A stretch of 64,000 nt of DNA. It comes from Neorhizobium galegae (GTDB lineage: Bacteria; Pseudomonadota; Alphaproteobacteria; Rhizobiales; Rhizobiaceae). Each line of letters opens with the position of its first letter. The first letter of the stretch is position 1. The stretch is from contig NZ_JAGIPH010000002.1 of NCBI RefSeq assembly GCF_017877135.1, positions 186,001 to 250,000 of the forward strand, in the 5' to 3' direction. Of this stretch, positions 27,157 through 35,652 are shown piece by piece. The translations under genes and the position numbers were made by a program. The notes under the pieces were generated by a model. It saw nothing but the letters and a program-made list of their open reading frames with translations, ran no database searches and was not told the DNA's origin.

Positions 27157-27891
27157 TTATACAGCTTTAAGTATTATATCAATTTCCTGCTGTGCGTCTT
27201 TAGAGGTACGGCAGAGGGACGAAAATTCATGGCGAACGGCATTCGACGGGCAAATCAGGTCGAATCCCGCCGGATCTACCCCACAAATTCGGTAGATTTT
27301 TGAATCTCGTGCCCCGGCTGCCGCAGCAATCCCGCGGACATCGCTATGCTGCATTATAATAGTTTCCTGAAGAGCCAGCCAGTCCGGCAGATCCTCCGGC
27401 ATTTTGAAAAACAGCGCACTGCCATCGATTCGGTAGGCGCGCCCGAAGCCGCCGTTGAGCGCGGCCAGTTGCGGTATCAATCGGAAGAATCGGAAATCCG
27501 GAAAGTCGATATAAAGAGAGGCCTTAGGGTGCCGGTTGAGGAAACGCATGCGTATGCGAAAATGGTCGTCGCCGTCGCGCGCGACCGCTTCCGCCGTGCA
27601 GGACACGGTGATGCGCGGATGGGCAAGCGGATCTCCCTTGCCCGGTTCGCCGGCCAGCAGCGAGCAGCGCGGATCTGCCTCAAGGCTTCTTGTATGCCCT
27701 GCCAACTGCGAGACGAGGATGATCGGTACGCCATCGAGATCGGTTGCAACCAGCGCGCGGCTGACCTGCGGAAAGCCGGTTTCCGGATCAAGGACACCCA
27801 ATGACACGCTGCGGGCCGCCCGCACGAGGCAGCGCGCCTGTTTGAGCGCTGCCTCGTCTGTGTCCCGCAGAACCGAAGGCTTGTCAGACAC
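27157..27891 (-). CDS. HugZ-family pyridoxamine 5'-phosphate oxidase-fold protein (haem-iron utilisation type)
   Basis: This 244-residue protein has an N-terminal split-barrel flavin/haem-binding domain (LGVLDPETGFPQVSRALVATDLDGVPIILVSQLAGHTRSLEADPRCSLL, read in parts) and a C-terminal DUF2470-like domain (AAAGARDSKIYRICGVDPAGFDLI). The pattern places it in the HugZ/HutZ group, some members of which degrade haem. It starts with GTG at 27891, just 4 nt after the choV stop, with GAGGT 8 nt upstream, so it appears to be the last gene of the choXWV transcript. The link between haem and choline genes is not understood. Confidence 0.82.
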   Translation of the reverse strand: MSDKPSVLRDTDEAALKQARCLVRAARSVSLGVLDPETGFPQVSRALVATDLDGVPIILVSQLAGHTRSLEADPRCSLLAGEPGKGDPLAHPRITVSCTAEAVARDGDDHFRIRMRFLNRHPKASLYIDFPDFRFFRLIPQLAALNGGFGRAYRIDGSALFFKMPEDLPDWLALQETIIMQHSDVRGIAAAAGARDSKIYRICGVDPAGFDLICPSNAVRHEFSSLCRTSKDAQQEIDIILKAV

Positions 27892-27895
27892 GTTG

Positions 27896-28948
27896 CTAGA
27901 CCTCGCGCCGGCGATGCCGCGTCAGGCCGGCGATCACCTCGTCGGCGCCAACCGTGCCGATCACGGTGCCATTGTCTACAATGCCGACCACGCCCGGCTG
28001 GCGCGCCATGGCATCGAGGATGTCGACGAGCGGCGTTTCGGCCCGTGCGGTGGCCGTGACGGGTTGCTGCGCGCCGGAGAGGGCCGCGCCCTGCCGCATG
28101 ATGTCGCCGGCGGTCAGCATGGTGATCGGATTGAGGTTCTGCACGAAATCGGCGACATACTGGTCGGCCGGCGCCTGCACGATCTGCTGCGGCGTGCCGC
28201 ACTGGATGATGCGCCCGCCCTCCATGATGGCAATGCGGTTGCCGATGCGGAAGGCCTCGTCCAGATCATGGCTGACGAAGAGGATGGTTTTCTTCAACCG
28301 GCTCTGGAATTCCAGCAACTCGTCCTGCAGCCGCGTGCGGATCAAGGGATCGAGCGCGGAAAACGGCTCGTCCATCAGAAGGATTGGCGCGCCGGTGGCA
28401 AAGGCGCGGGCAAGCCCGACACGCTGCTGCATGCCGCCTGACAATTCGCCCACCTTGCGCTCTCCCCAGCGCGACAGGTTGACCAGCTCCAGCTGTTCGG
28501 CGACACGCTGTTTCCGCTCCGCCTCCGGCACGCCGGCAAGCTCCAGGCCGAAGCCGACATTGTCGGCAACCGTGCGCCAGGGCAGAAGCCCGAACTGCTG
28601 GAACACCATCGAGACCGTGTGCATGCGAAGGTCGCGCAGCGCCTTTGCCGAGGCCCGGTAGGGATCGATCGAGCCCTTGGCGCTTTGCACCGTGACACTG
28701 CCGCGCACAACCGGCGCAAGTCCGTTGACGGCACGCAGGAGTGTCGACTTTCCCGATCCGGACAGGCCCATCAGCACGAGGATCTCGCCCTCCTTGATGG
28801 TGAGCGAGGCGTTCGAGACCCCGAGCACCAGACCCGTCTGGGCGCTGATCTCGTCGCGGGTGCGGCCCTGGTCCATCAGCGGCAGCGCCCGATCGGGCCG
28901 ATCGCCGAAGACGATGTCGACACCGCCGAATATGATCGCGTCGCTCAT
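27896..28948 (-). CDS. choV: Choline ABC transporter ATP-binding subunit ChoV
   Basis: This is the ATPase of a quaternary-amine (choline) importer, 350 residues. Walker A GLSGSGKST, Q-loop MVFQQFGLLPWR, signature LSGGMQQR, Walker B ILLMDEP and the H-loop FVSHD are all intact. A CBS-like regulatory tail occupies the last 70 residues (VDILDAMARQPGVVGIVDNGTVIG). The N-terminus IIFGGVDIVFGDRPDRALPLMDQG is characteristic of ChoV. Its ATG at 28948 overlaps the choW stop by four bases (ATGA), showing translational coupling. Confidence 0.93.
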   Translation of the reverse strand: MSDAIIFGGVDIVFGDRPDRALPLMDQGRTRDEISAQTGLVLGVSNASLTIKEGEILVLMGLSGSGKSTLLRAVNGLAPVVRGSVTVQSAKGSIDPYRASAKALRDLRMHTVSMVFQQFGLLPWRTVADNVGFGLELAGVPEAERKQRVAEQLELVNLSRWGERKVGELSGGMQQRVGLARAFATGAPILLMDEPFSALDPLIRTRLQDELLEFQSRLKKTILFVSHDLDEAFRIGNRIAIMEGGRIIQCGTPQQIVQAPADQYVADFVQNLNPITMLTAGDIMRQGAALSGAQQPVTATARAETPLVDILDAMARQPGVVGIVDNGTVIGTVGADEVIAGLTRHRRREV

Positions 28949-29787
28949 GCGCCTTCTCCTGTGTCGGTGCGGAACATGCGGTCGAGAATGATCGCGAGGA
29001 TGACGATGCACAGGCCCGCCTCAAAGCCGCGGGCGATGTTGACGGTGTTGAGAGCCCGCACCACCGGCACCCCAAGGCCGCTTGCGCCGACAAGGGCCGC
29101 AATGACGACCATCGACAGCGACAGCATGATCGTCTGGGTGAGGCCCGCCATGATCTGCGGCATGGCAAAGGGCAGTTCCACCTTGCGCAGCACCTGCGCG
29201 GGCGTCGCCCCAAAGGCCATGGCCGCTTCCGTCAAGGCATCCGGCGTCGAGACGATGCCGAGCCGGGTGAGCCGGATCGGGGCCGGGATGGCGAAGATAA
29301 CGGTGGCGATGAGGCCCGGCACCATGCCGAGCCCGAAGAGGATGAGCGCCGGAATGAGGTAGACGAAGGTCGGGATGGTCTGCATGAGGTCGAGCACCGG
29401 GCGCATGACCTCGTAAAGCCAGGGCCTGCGGGCCGCCGCAATGCCGAGCGGCACGCCGATCGCCATGCTGACGGCGGCAGAGGCCACGACCAGAGCCAGT
29501 GTCTCGGTGGTTTCCTTCCAGTAGCCCTGGTTGATGATCAGGAGCAGCCCGAGACAGGTGAAGAGGGCCGTGCCGAACGAGCGGCGCATGAACCAGGACA
29601 GGGCGGTAAAGGCAAAGACGATGACGAGCGGATGCGGCCATTGCAGCACGAACAGCAGGCCATTGATCACGCTCGACAGGACGGAGGAGAGCCAGTCGAA
29701 GAACCAGGCGCCGTTGAGCGTCAGCCAGTCCACGGCATTTTTGGCCCACATCCCGATCGGAATACGGTGGTCGGTCAGAATTTCCAA
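28945..29787 (-). CDS. choW: Choline ABC transporter permease ChoW
   Basis: This is the membrane permease of the ChoXWV system, with about six membrane helices. It has the ProW-type inner-membrane signature (EAAMAFGATPAQVLRKVELPFAMPQIMAG, read in parts). Start choice: the frame is open to GTG 29901 (318 residues), but that start lacks a ribosome site and adds a Pro/Arg-rich tail not seen in the family. A TTG at 29787, preceded by GGAAGAAG, gives 280 residues beginning at the conserved IPIGMWAKNAVDWLT. The TTG start is preferred but not certain. Confidence 0.88.
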   Translation of the reverse strand: MEILTDHRIPIGMWAKNAVDWLTLNGAWFFDWLSSVLSSVINGLLFVLQWPHPLVIVFAFTALSWFMRRSFGTALFTCLGLLLIINQGYWKETTETLALVVASAAVSMAIGVPLGIAAARRPWLYEVMRPVLDLMQTIPTFVYLIPALILFGLGMVPGLIATVIFAIPAPIRLTRLGIVSTPDALTEAAMAFGATPAQVLRKVELPFAMPQIMAGLTQTIMLSLSMVVIAALVGASGLGVPVVRALNTVNIARGFEAGLCIVILAIILDRMFRTDTGEGA

Positions 29788-29978
29788 GGGCTTCTTCCAG
29801 TGCGGGTCAGGTTTCGGCAGGAAGACGGGCCGCAACGGTCGGGCGGCCGCTCTTCGGCGAACTCCGTCGCGCGGATGGATTTGCGGGCGACGGATGAACA
29901 CATCGGAATCCCCGCCCGGTCCGACTTCTGCGGCAAGCTCAGCTGCCGCTCGAGAGGGACCGGGCGGGCAGAAAGCCT

Positions 29979-30926
29979 TTAGAGGCCGAGCTTGCTCTTG
30001 ACGGCGGCGAGGCCGTCCTTGCCGTCCAGCGTCGTGACCTTGGCAAGCCAGGGCTCGACGGCCGTTGGGTTGGCCTTCAGCCAGGCGGTTGCCGCCTTCT
30101 GCGGGTCTTCGCCATCATTCAGGATCTTGCCCATGATCTGGTTTTCCATGGGCAGCGAGAATTTCAGGTTGGTGATGAAGGTGCCGGCATTCGGGCAGTC
30201 CTTGGTGAAGCCGGCGCGGATATTGGTAAACACGCTGGCGCCGCCGAAATTGGGCCCGAAGATGTCGTCGCCGCCGGTCAGGTAGGTCAGCTTGAAGGTG
30301 GCGTTCATCGGGTGCGGTTCCCAGCCGAGGAAGACCACCGGCTTGGACGAGCGGTCGGCGCGGGCAACCTGTGCCAGCATGCCCTGCTCGGACGATTCGA
30401 CCACTTCGAAGCCCTTCAGGCCAAAGGTGTTCTTGTCGACCATGTCGATGACCAGGCGATTGCCGTCATTGCCCGGCTCGATACCGTAGATCTTGCCTTC
30501 CAGTTCGGCCTTGTGGGCGGCGATATCCTTGAAGTCCTTGATGCCGAGCTCGGCGCCCTTGGCATTGGTCGCCAGCGTGTACTTTGCGCCGACGAGGTTC
30601 GGACCGAAGGATTCCACTGATTTGTCGTTGAGGAAGGGCCGTACGTCGTTTTCCTGCGTCGGCATCCAGTTGCCGAGGAAGACGTCGATATCCTTGTTCT
30701 TCAGCGACTGGTAGGTGACCGGCACCGACAGAACCTGCACCTGCGGCTTGTAGCCGAGCGCGTCCAGGATGACGGAGGCGGTTGCCGTCGTCGCCGTGAT
30801 GTCGGTCCAGCCGACATCCGAAAACCGAACGGCGCTACAGCTTGCCGGATCGGCAGCCAAAGCCTGGCTTGAAACGATCGCGGCGATGGAAGCGGCGAGC
30901 GTGAATTTCATCGATGTTGCGCGCAT
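29979..30926 (-). CDS. choX: Choline ABC transporter substrate-binding protein ChoX
   Basis: This periplasmic binding protein has 315 residues with a signal peptide (AASIAAIVSSQALAA). The mature part matches glycine betaine/choline-binding proteins: VRFSDVGWTDITATTATASVIL, DVFLGNWMPTQENDV, YGIEPGNDGNR and VFLGWEPHPMN. The Trp and Tyr residues expected to form the aromatic cage are present. ATG 30926 follows AAGGAACC. It is the first gene of choXWV, divergent from pseudoazurin with a 234-bp shared control region. Betaine made from choline can serve as osmoprotectant or carbon source in rhizobia. Confidence 0.93.
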   Translation of the reverse strand: MRATSMKFTLAASIAAIVSSQALAADPASCSAVRFSDVGWTDITATTATASVILDALGYKPQVQVLSVPVTYQSLKNKDIDVFLGNWMPTQENDVRPFLNDKSVESFGPNLVGAKYTLATNAKGAELGIKDFKDIAAHKAELEGKIYGIEPGNDGNRLVIDMVDKNTFGLKGFEVVESSEQGMLAQVARADRSSKPVVFLGWEPHPMNATFKLTYLTGGDDIFGPNFGGASVFTNIRAGFTKDCPNAGTFITNLKFSLPMENQIMGKILNDGEDPQKAATAWLKANPTAVEPWLAKVTTLDGKDGLAAVKSKLGL

Positions 30927-31040
30927 GGTGGTTCCTTCTTTTTGTTCCCCGCCATTATCAATATCCAAGAAGCGCAAGCAAGCGCGCCGGATCGCGGCGC
31001 TCCACAGGGTGTATTTGCGACAATTTGGATCATTTTCCAT

Positions 31041-31082
31041 TTGACCTCAGTCAAAACTGTCGCCGCCCCGAGCGCGTATGAG
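31041..31082 (+). promoter_or_regulatory. FNR/CRP-type box and -10 element of the pseudoazurin promoter
   Basis: TTGACCTCAGTCAA (31041-31054) is a near-consensus anaerobox (TTGAT-N4-ATCAA type). A -10-like TATGAG lies at 31077-31082. If the box centre is taken as -41.5, the start site falls at 31089 and the hexamer at exactly -12 to -7, the class II FNR arrangement. An oxygen- or nitrogen-oxide-responsive Fnr/FixK/Dnr regulator is inferred. Confidence 0.65.
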
Positions 31083-31160
31083 CAGGACCGCACCAATCAC
31101 GCGATATCCGCCCGTCTCGTTCCGTTTTAGGAGAGGCGGCCTGCCAGGAGTTTTTGATCC

Positions 31161-31613
31161 ATGAAAACCGCCCTCATCAGAACCGGTCTTGCCGCTCTCG
31201 GCTTTGCCTTGCTCTCCCAAGCCGCCTTTGCCGCCGATATCGAGGTGAAGATGCTCAACAAGGGCAGCGACGGCGAAGCCATGGTGTTTGAGCCTGCAGC
31301 CGTGAAGGTGGCCGTTGGCGATGTGGTGCATTTCGTGCCGGTGGACAAGGGGCATGACGCGGCAGCCGTCAAGGAACTGATCCCGGAAGGGGCCGAGGAA
31401 TCCAAGGGCAAGATGAACCAGGAACTGGTCGTCAAGATCGAGAAGGAAGGTGCCTACGTGTTCAAGTGCACGCCCCATTGGGGCATGGGCATGGTGGCGC
31501 TGGTCGTCGCAGGCGATGGCACGCCGGCCAATCTCGATGCGGTAAAATCCGCCAAGATGGCGAAGAAGACCCGCGACCGCCTGGACGCAGAGATCGCCAA
31601 GCTTGGCCTTTGA
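31161..31613 (+). CDS. Pseudoazurin (blue copper electron carrier)
   Basis: This periplasmic cupredoxin has 150 residues with a signal peptide (LAALGFALLSQAAFAA). It donates electrons to copper nitrite reductase or related terminal reductases. All four copper ligands are present: H65, C103, H106 and M111 (the CxxH and C+8 Met spacing of pseudoazurin). ATG 31161 follows AGGAG. The FNR-type promoter upstream fits expression at low oxygen. No denitrification reductase lies in this window, so its redox partner must be elsewhere. Confidence 0.93.
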   Translation: MKTALIRTGLAALGFALLSQAAFAADIEVKMLNKGSDGEAMVFEPAAVKVAVGDVVHFVPVDKGHDAAAVKELIPEGAEESKGKMNQELVVKIEKEGAYVFKCTPHWGMGMVALVVAGDGTPANLDAVKSAKMAKKTRDRLDAEIAKLGL

Positions 31614-31873
31614 GCGATGGCCGCGGGTGACGGGCCTTGGTGTCCGTCACCACATGCGCCGGCTCTGCGCCCGCCTCTGGCGCGGGCGCGGGCCAACCGC
31701 CATCGCGCCGGCAAAAGCTCGCCCATGAGGTCCTGCGATCAGGCAAGCTCTGCGGCAAAGGCGATATCCTGTGTTAAATCCTTGATGCAAATCGTATATG
31801 CGTGGGAGTGCATCGCGGGCGGATGCAGGAGATGCGACAGACGTTCAGTCGCTGCGCGCTTTGGAGAGGCACT

Positions 31874-32737
31874 ATGGCGGATGGCGAAACGACACGACAC
31901 GGGGATGAGGCGGGCCATCTTTTCTCGGGCATCCGCGAAGCACTGACGGCGTCTCTCTCCGATCTGCGGTCGTATGCGGCAGAGCCCCACTTCTCCGATC
32001 GCGCCCGGCTCGATGCGCTGGAGGAGGGCCTGGGCGACATCGCCCGCCGTTTTCGTGTCGCCGAAAGTGCCGCCGCTCACCGGTTGGCCGGGCTTGCCGG
32101 CGCCATCCGGCACCTGTCTGCGCCCTACCTCATGCCTCTTTCAAAACCGGACCCGTCGCGGCTTGTGCGGTTGTTCCGACCTTCCGGCATGCAGCGGCCC
32201 GGGCCGGGCTCGCCGCCCGCCTTTGCCGTGCGGGCACGGCCTCTTGGCGCCGATATCGCAGCCCTCCTGTCGGTTCTGGACACGCAGCGCCTCTTTCTGG
32301 AGGATTTGTTGGCAAGCGCCGAGACCCTTGCGGAAACACGCGCCGAGACACTGGCGCAAGCCGGTGGCCTTCCCGCTGCCGCAACAGCTGACGCGCCACG
32401 GAAGACAAACCCGCAGCAGGTCGAAGGCCTGGCGGAACTGGCCAATGATCTGGTCGATCTCGTCATCGACATGCTGGCAAGCGTCCATATCCTCAGCAAC
32501 CTGCTGTCCGTGGAAGTCGAGACCTTTGTTCTTCTGGTGGCGGGCGTCGATGCCGGGCTTGTCGGCGAGATGGAGCGTGAACTGCCGCCCCTGTCGCGGC
32601 ACATCAGGCTCTGGCAGGCCGGGCTGTTGTCGGCGCGACACATCGAGACCCGCCGTGTACATCTCATAGAGGTTTATCATCATCGTTTCGGCGGCGCTCG
32701 ACAAGCGACCACCGCATCCCTACCTGAAGGCCGATAG
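31874..32737 (+). CDS. Hypothetical protein, 287 residues, upstream of the DUF2333 gene
   Basis: The function is not recognised. It is soluble, with no signal peptide or clear membrane helix, and rich in Ala, Leu and Glu, with helical stretches (FSGIREALTASLSDLRSYA, then TLAETRAETLAQAGG and VEGLAELANDLVDLVIDMLASVHIL) suggesting a coiled-coil or helical-bundle protein. ATG 31874 follows GGAGAGG, so the longer frame from 31802 is not used. It lies 19 nt upstream of the DUF2333 gene, so they form a likely two-gene operon. Codon use looks like its neighbours, and it is probably a real lineage-restricted gene. Confidence 0.65.
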   Translation: MADGETTRHGDEAGHLFSGIREALTASLSDLRSYAAEPHFSDRARLDALEEGLGDIARRFRVAESAAAHRLAGLAGAIRHLSAPYLMPLSKPDPSRLVRLFRPSGMQRPGPGSPPAFAVRARPLGADIAALLSVLDTQRLFLEDLLASAETLAETRAETLAQAGGLPAAATADAPRKTNPQQVEGLAELANDLVDLVIDMLASVHILSNLLSVEVETFVLLVAGVDAGLVGEMERELPPLSRHIRLWQAGLLSARHIETRRVHLIEVYHHRFGGARQATTASLPEGR

Positions 32738-32756
32738 AACAGAGGAGATCTCAGGC

Positions 32757-33911
32757 ATGGTCGCTGCGTTGTTGAGCCGGTTTCTGGACGCCCTGAAACG
32801 CAGCGCCCGGCTGCTCTTTGCCGGGATCGCCTGGCCCTTCATGGCCGCCCATGGCTGGTACGGCCGCCGCAACCTGATGATCAAGGTGCCGCTTGCCGTT
32901 GTTCTTCTAGGACTTGCAGGCCTTTACGGCTATTTCGTCTGGCAGACCCAGGTCTGGACGGGTTTTGATCCGAATTTCGTCTCGCGCTACAATCTGACCG
33001 AACGCAAGCTCTCGGCGGGTCAGGAACTGCCAGCGGCTCCGCAACCTGCCGCGGTTGTTGCGGGAACGCAAGCCGCAGCGGCACCGCCTGCACCCCGCCA
33101 CTGCCAGACCTCGGCCATCGTGGATGTCGCAGCGGACCTGACCGACGTGAACGTCAACCAGAATGCCTGGATTTCGTCCATGCTGCTCTACCGGGCGGGC
33201 TTTTTCGGCATCGATTGGGACCATACGCCCTTCCTCGACAACAAGGCCAGTTTTCAGCGCGGCGTGAACCAGGCGGTGCGCCGCACGTCTGCCGAACTAG
33301 TCGACACACTCGGGCGCGTGCGCGGCACGTCCGGCATCAATGGCGATCTGCAGGATGCGCGCGGCAACCTGCAGTTTGACGAGTTTTCCTGGTATTTCGG
33401 CCTCAATCCCTTCGGCTTCAAGACGCCGAGCCCGAGCTATTACCGTTCCGCCATCAAGAGCCTGCGCAAGTTCAACACGGATCTGGCGGCCTGCAATGCG
33501 ATTTTCGATACCCGCGCCGACAACCTCGTGCAGTTCATCGATCGCATCGCCAATGATCTCGGCTCCACCTCGGCAGTTCTGCGGGAACGGTCGGAAAACC
33601 ACAATGGCGGCTGGTTCGACACGCGCGCCGATGATCGGTTCTGGTTCGCCTACGGTCAGCTCTATGGCTATTACGGTATTCTGGCCGCTGCCCGCGCCGA
33701 TTTCGACCAGGTGGTGCGCGAGCGCAATCTGGCGCCGCTGTTTTCCGATACACTGTCGCAGTTCCAGTCGGCCCTGCGGATCCAACCGGCCATTATTTCC
33801 AATGGCCGCGAGGATGGCTGGATCATGCCGACCCATCTGGCGACGATGGGCTTCTACATCCTGCGCACCCGCTCCAATCTCGTTGAAATGCGCGCGGTGC
33901 TCGACCGCTGA
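32757..33911 (+). CDS. DUF2333 family membrane-anchored protein
   Basis: This 384-residue protein has one membrane helix near residues 42-63 (IKVPLAVVLLGLAGLYGYFVW) and a large periplasmic domain with the DUF2333 pattern (NQNAWISSMLLYRAGFFGIDWDHTPFLDNKASFQRG, read in parts, and WYFGLNPFGFKTPSPSYYRSA). An Ala/Pro-rich linker joins the helix to the domain. The molecular role is unknown, and an envelope function is likely from topology. ATG 32757 follows GAGGAG. It is the second gene of a probable pair with the 287-residue protein. Confidence 0.82.
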   Translation: MVAALLSRFLDALKRSARLLFAGIAWPFMAAHGWYGRRNLMIKVPLAVVLLGLAGLYGYFVWQTQVWTGFDPNFVSRYNLTERKLSAGQELPAAPQPAAVVAGTQAAAAPPAPRHCQTSAIVDVAADLTDVNVNQNAWISSMLLYRAGFFGIDWDHTPFLDNKASFQRGVNQAVRRTSAELVDTLGRVRGTSGINGDLQDARGNLQFDEFSWYFGLNPFGFKTPSPSYYRSAIKSLRKFNTDLAACNAIFDTRADNLVQFIDRIANDLGSTSAVLRERSENHNGGWFDTRADDRFWFAYGQLYGYYGILAAARADFDQVVRERNLAPLFSDTLSQFQSALRIQPAIISNGREDGWIMPTHLATMGFYILRTRSNLVEMRAVLDR

Positions 33912-33987
33912 GCCTCAAAGCTCTGCCAGGAAAAGCCGGCATCACGGGGGCCGGCGCGGGGTCCGGGCTCAAGCGGCATGCGCCGCT

Positions 33988-34461
33988 TCAGACATCATGG
34001 TCCTGCGCAGTTTCGCCGACCGGCGGGATGATCCGCAGTTCGCAGTGGTGCGACGGCATTTCGTAGGTGAAGCCGACGATCTCGCCACCAGTGCCGGCTT
34101 TCTCGCGGAAGAAACCGATGGAGCAGCACGGCTTGTAACTGTCGTCGGCATTGCGCACGCGGTAGGTCTTCTGGATGGCTACACGCGTGGCAGCTGCAGC
34201 CTCATGGCCCTCCATCACCGCTGCCAGATCCTCCGGATGGATGCGTGAGGTGAGCTCGACGAGGTCGATCGGGCCGTCGGTCGGATCCATGCTGAAAATC
34301 CGGCAGGCCTCCGGGCAGCAGAACACGAGACCCGTATCTACATCGAGTCGCCAGAAACCGGTCCGGTTGAATTTCATGAAGAGTTGCAAGATTTCCTTTG
34401 GACAGAGACCATAGCTTTCATAGCCGAACTTGATCGTGTCGTTTTCGAGGAACTGAAGCAA
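33988..34461 (-). CDS. PAS-domain protein, short
   Basis: This single PAS/PAC fold of about 157 residues has GFWRLDVDTGLVFCCPEACRIFSMDP, the characteristic SRIHPEDLAAVMEG, then YRVRNADDSYKPCCSIGFFRE and GGEIVGFTYEMPS. There is no output domain, so it may act as a sensor module for a partner. The start is uncertain: TTG at 34461 with AAGGAG 10 nt upstream seems best, while the frame from 34554 overlaps the end of the upstream luxR gene. It follows the LuxR gene by 35 nt on the same strand, so the two are probably co-expressed. Confidence 0.7.
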   Translation of the reverse strand: MLQFLENDTIKFGYESYGLCPKEILQLFMKFNRTGFWRLDVDTGLVFCCPEACRIFSMDPTDGPIDLVELTSRIHPEDLAAVMEGHEAAAATRVAIQKTYRVRNADDSYKPCCSIGFFREKAGTGGEIVGFTYEMPSHHCELRIIPPVGETAQDHDV

Positions 34462-34496
34462 ACCTGGAAGGCTCCTTGATGGCGCGGTGTGTTGAT

Positions 34497-35222
34497 TTAG
34501 TTGATCAGCCGCAGGCGAATGGCCTTGGCAACCAGCTGCGTGCGGTTGACGCAATCCAGCTTCTTGATCGCCTTGTTGAGATAGGCGTTCACGGTGTGGT
34601 CAGACAGCGAAAGAATCCTGGCGATTTCCGAGGAGGTCTTTCCCTGCGATGTCCAGCGCAACACCTCAAGCTCCCGGATCGAGAGCAGCTTGGCCGTCGC
34701 TGGCGCCTCTCGGCGCAGCCGGTCATAGACGGTAAAGGCCTGCAACAGCAACATGCCGACTTCGTTCAGTTCGGGCAGCGTCAGAAGCGGTCGCGCGCCA
34801 TCGAGCCGAATGAAATAGCTGGAACCGTCGCTGGACTGCAGCGGCATGGCGACGCCGGTCGACATGTTGTGATCAAGGAGAAGGTTGCACAACGCGGCGG
34901 GAAATTGCGGCGGCCCGCCCTCGACATCCGCCGGTCGGCACATCCAGCAGAGCGGCAGAACCATGTTCTTCATCAAAGGCACCAGTGGACAGATCGGCAG
35001 AAAGCGGTTCTCGTCAAAGGTGCGGATATAGTCGATCGGCAGTGTCGTCTCGACGATCAACGGCTCCAGAAGATTATCCGTGGAGACGGGAGCATTGGCC
35101 AGAGTGAAATAGGTAAAACCAAAATGGTAGGCAATACGGGATAAAGCAGTGACGACTTCGGCTTGCGTCTCAGCCGACGACAAGTGTTTGCTGATCAGCG
35201 ACTGCCGTTCAAGGGTAATCAT
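34497..35222 (-). CDS. LuxR-family transcriptional regulator (probable LuxR solo)
   Basis: This 241-residue protein has an autoinducer-binding-like N-terminal domain and a C-terminal LuxR helix-turn-helix (LSIRELEVLRWTSQGKTSSEIARILSLSDHTVNAYLNKAIKKL, read in parts). In the N-terminal domain the Asp-Pro pair expected in acyl-homoserine lactone receptors reads CP (FLPICPLVP), so it may bind another ligand or none. No luxI synthase is nearby. ATG 35222 is used, and a TTG nine codons upstream is an alternative. The neighbouring PAS gene suggests a sensory pair. Confidence 0.82.
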   Translation of the reverse strand: MITLERQSLISKHLSSAETQAEVVTALSRIAYHFGFTYFTLANAPVSTDNLLEPLIVETTLPIDYIRTFDENRFLPICPLVPLMKNMVLPLCWMCRPADVEGGPPQFPAALCNLLLDHNMSTGVAMPLQSSDGSSYFIRLDGARPLLTLPELNEVGMLLLQAFTVYDRLRREAPATAKLLSIRELEVLRWTSQGKTSSEIARILSLSDHTVNAYLNKAIKKLDCVNRTQLVAKAIRLRLIN

Positions 35223-35479
35223 AATCGCGCTTGTTAAAAAGTGTGACAAATGCCGTCACATGAACATGTAATACAGTTCCTAAGCGGGAACCAGCCTCCA
35301 TTTTCGTATATGCGAATTTACAATTAACGGCCCCCCTTACCAACGCGGCTCGTGTCAAGCTCGTGTTTTGGGCGAATGTATGCGCGGCGTATAGGGAGGA
35401 CCCAAGGGATTTCCAGAGAATTCCGCCGGCTTTTTTGCAGTTGTCTGACTATGTGTCGGATATATCACGAAATGTGCAT

Positions 35480-35539
35480 TTAAACATGATCGTAATAGTC
35501 ATGTTTAATGTTGACAAAGGCAATCATGTTTTTTATTGG
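35480..35539 (+). promoter_or_regulatory. RirA-type iron operator and promoter of the TonB-dependent receptor
   Basis: A 10-bp perfect inverted repeat TTAAACATGA-N9-TCATGTTTAA (35480-35508) contains TGA-N9-TCA exactly, the IRO/RirA-box core used in rhizobia to repress iron uptake genes. Directly after it are TTGACA (35511-35516), a 17-nt spacer and TATTGG (35534-35539). The operator abuts the -35 box, ideal for repression. Confidence 0.68.
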
Positions 35540-35652
35540 GCATGGACAAGGCGCTCCTGCGTCGCCGGTCACTTCATCCTCAGTATCAAACGTCGCTCCT
35601 TGCGCGGCCGCGGTTTTGCGCGCGCCGTTGCTTGGGGATGGGAAAGGTTGTC

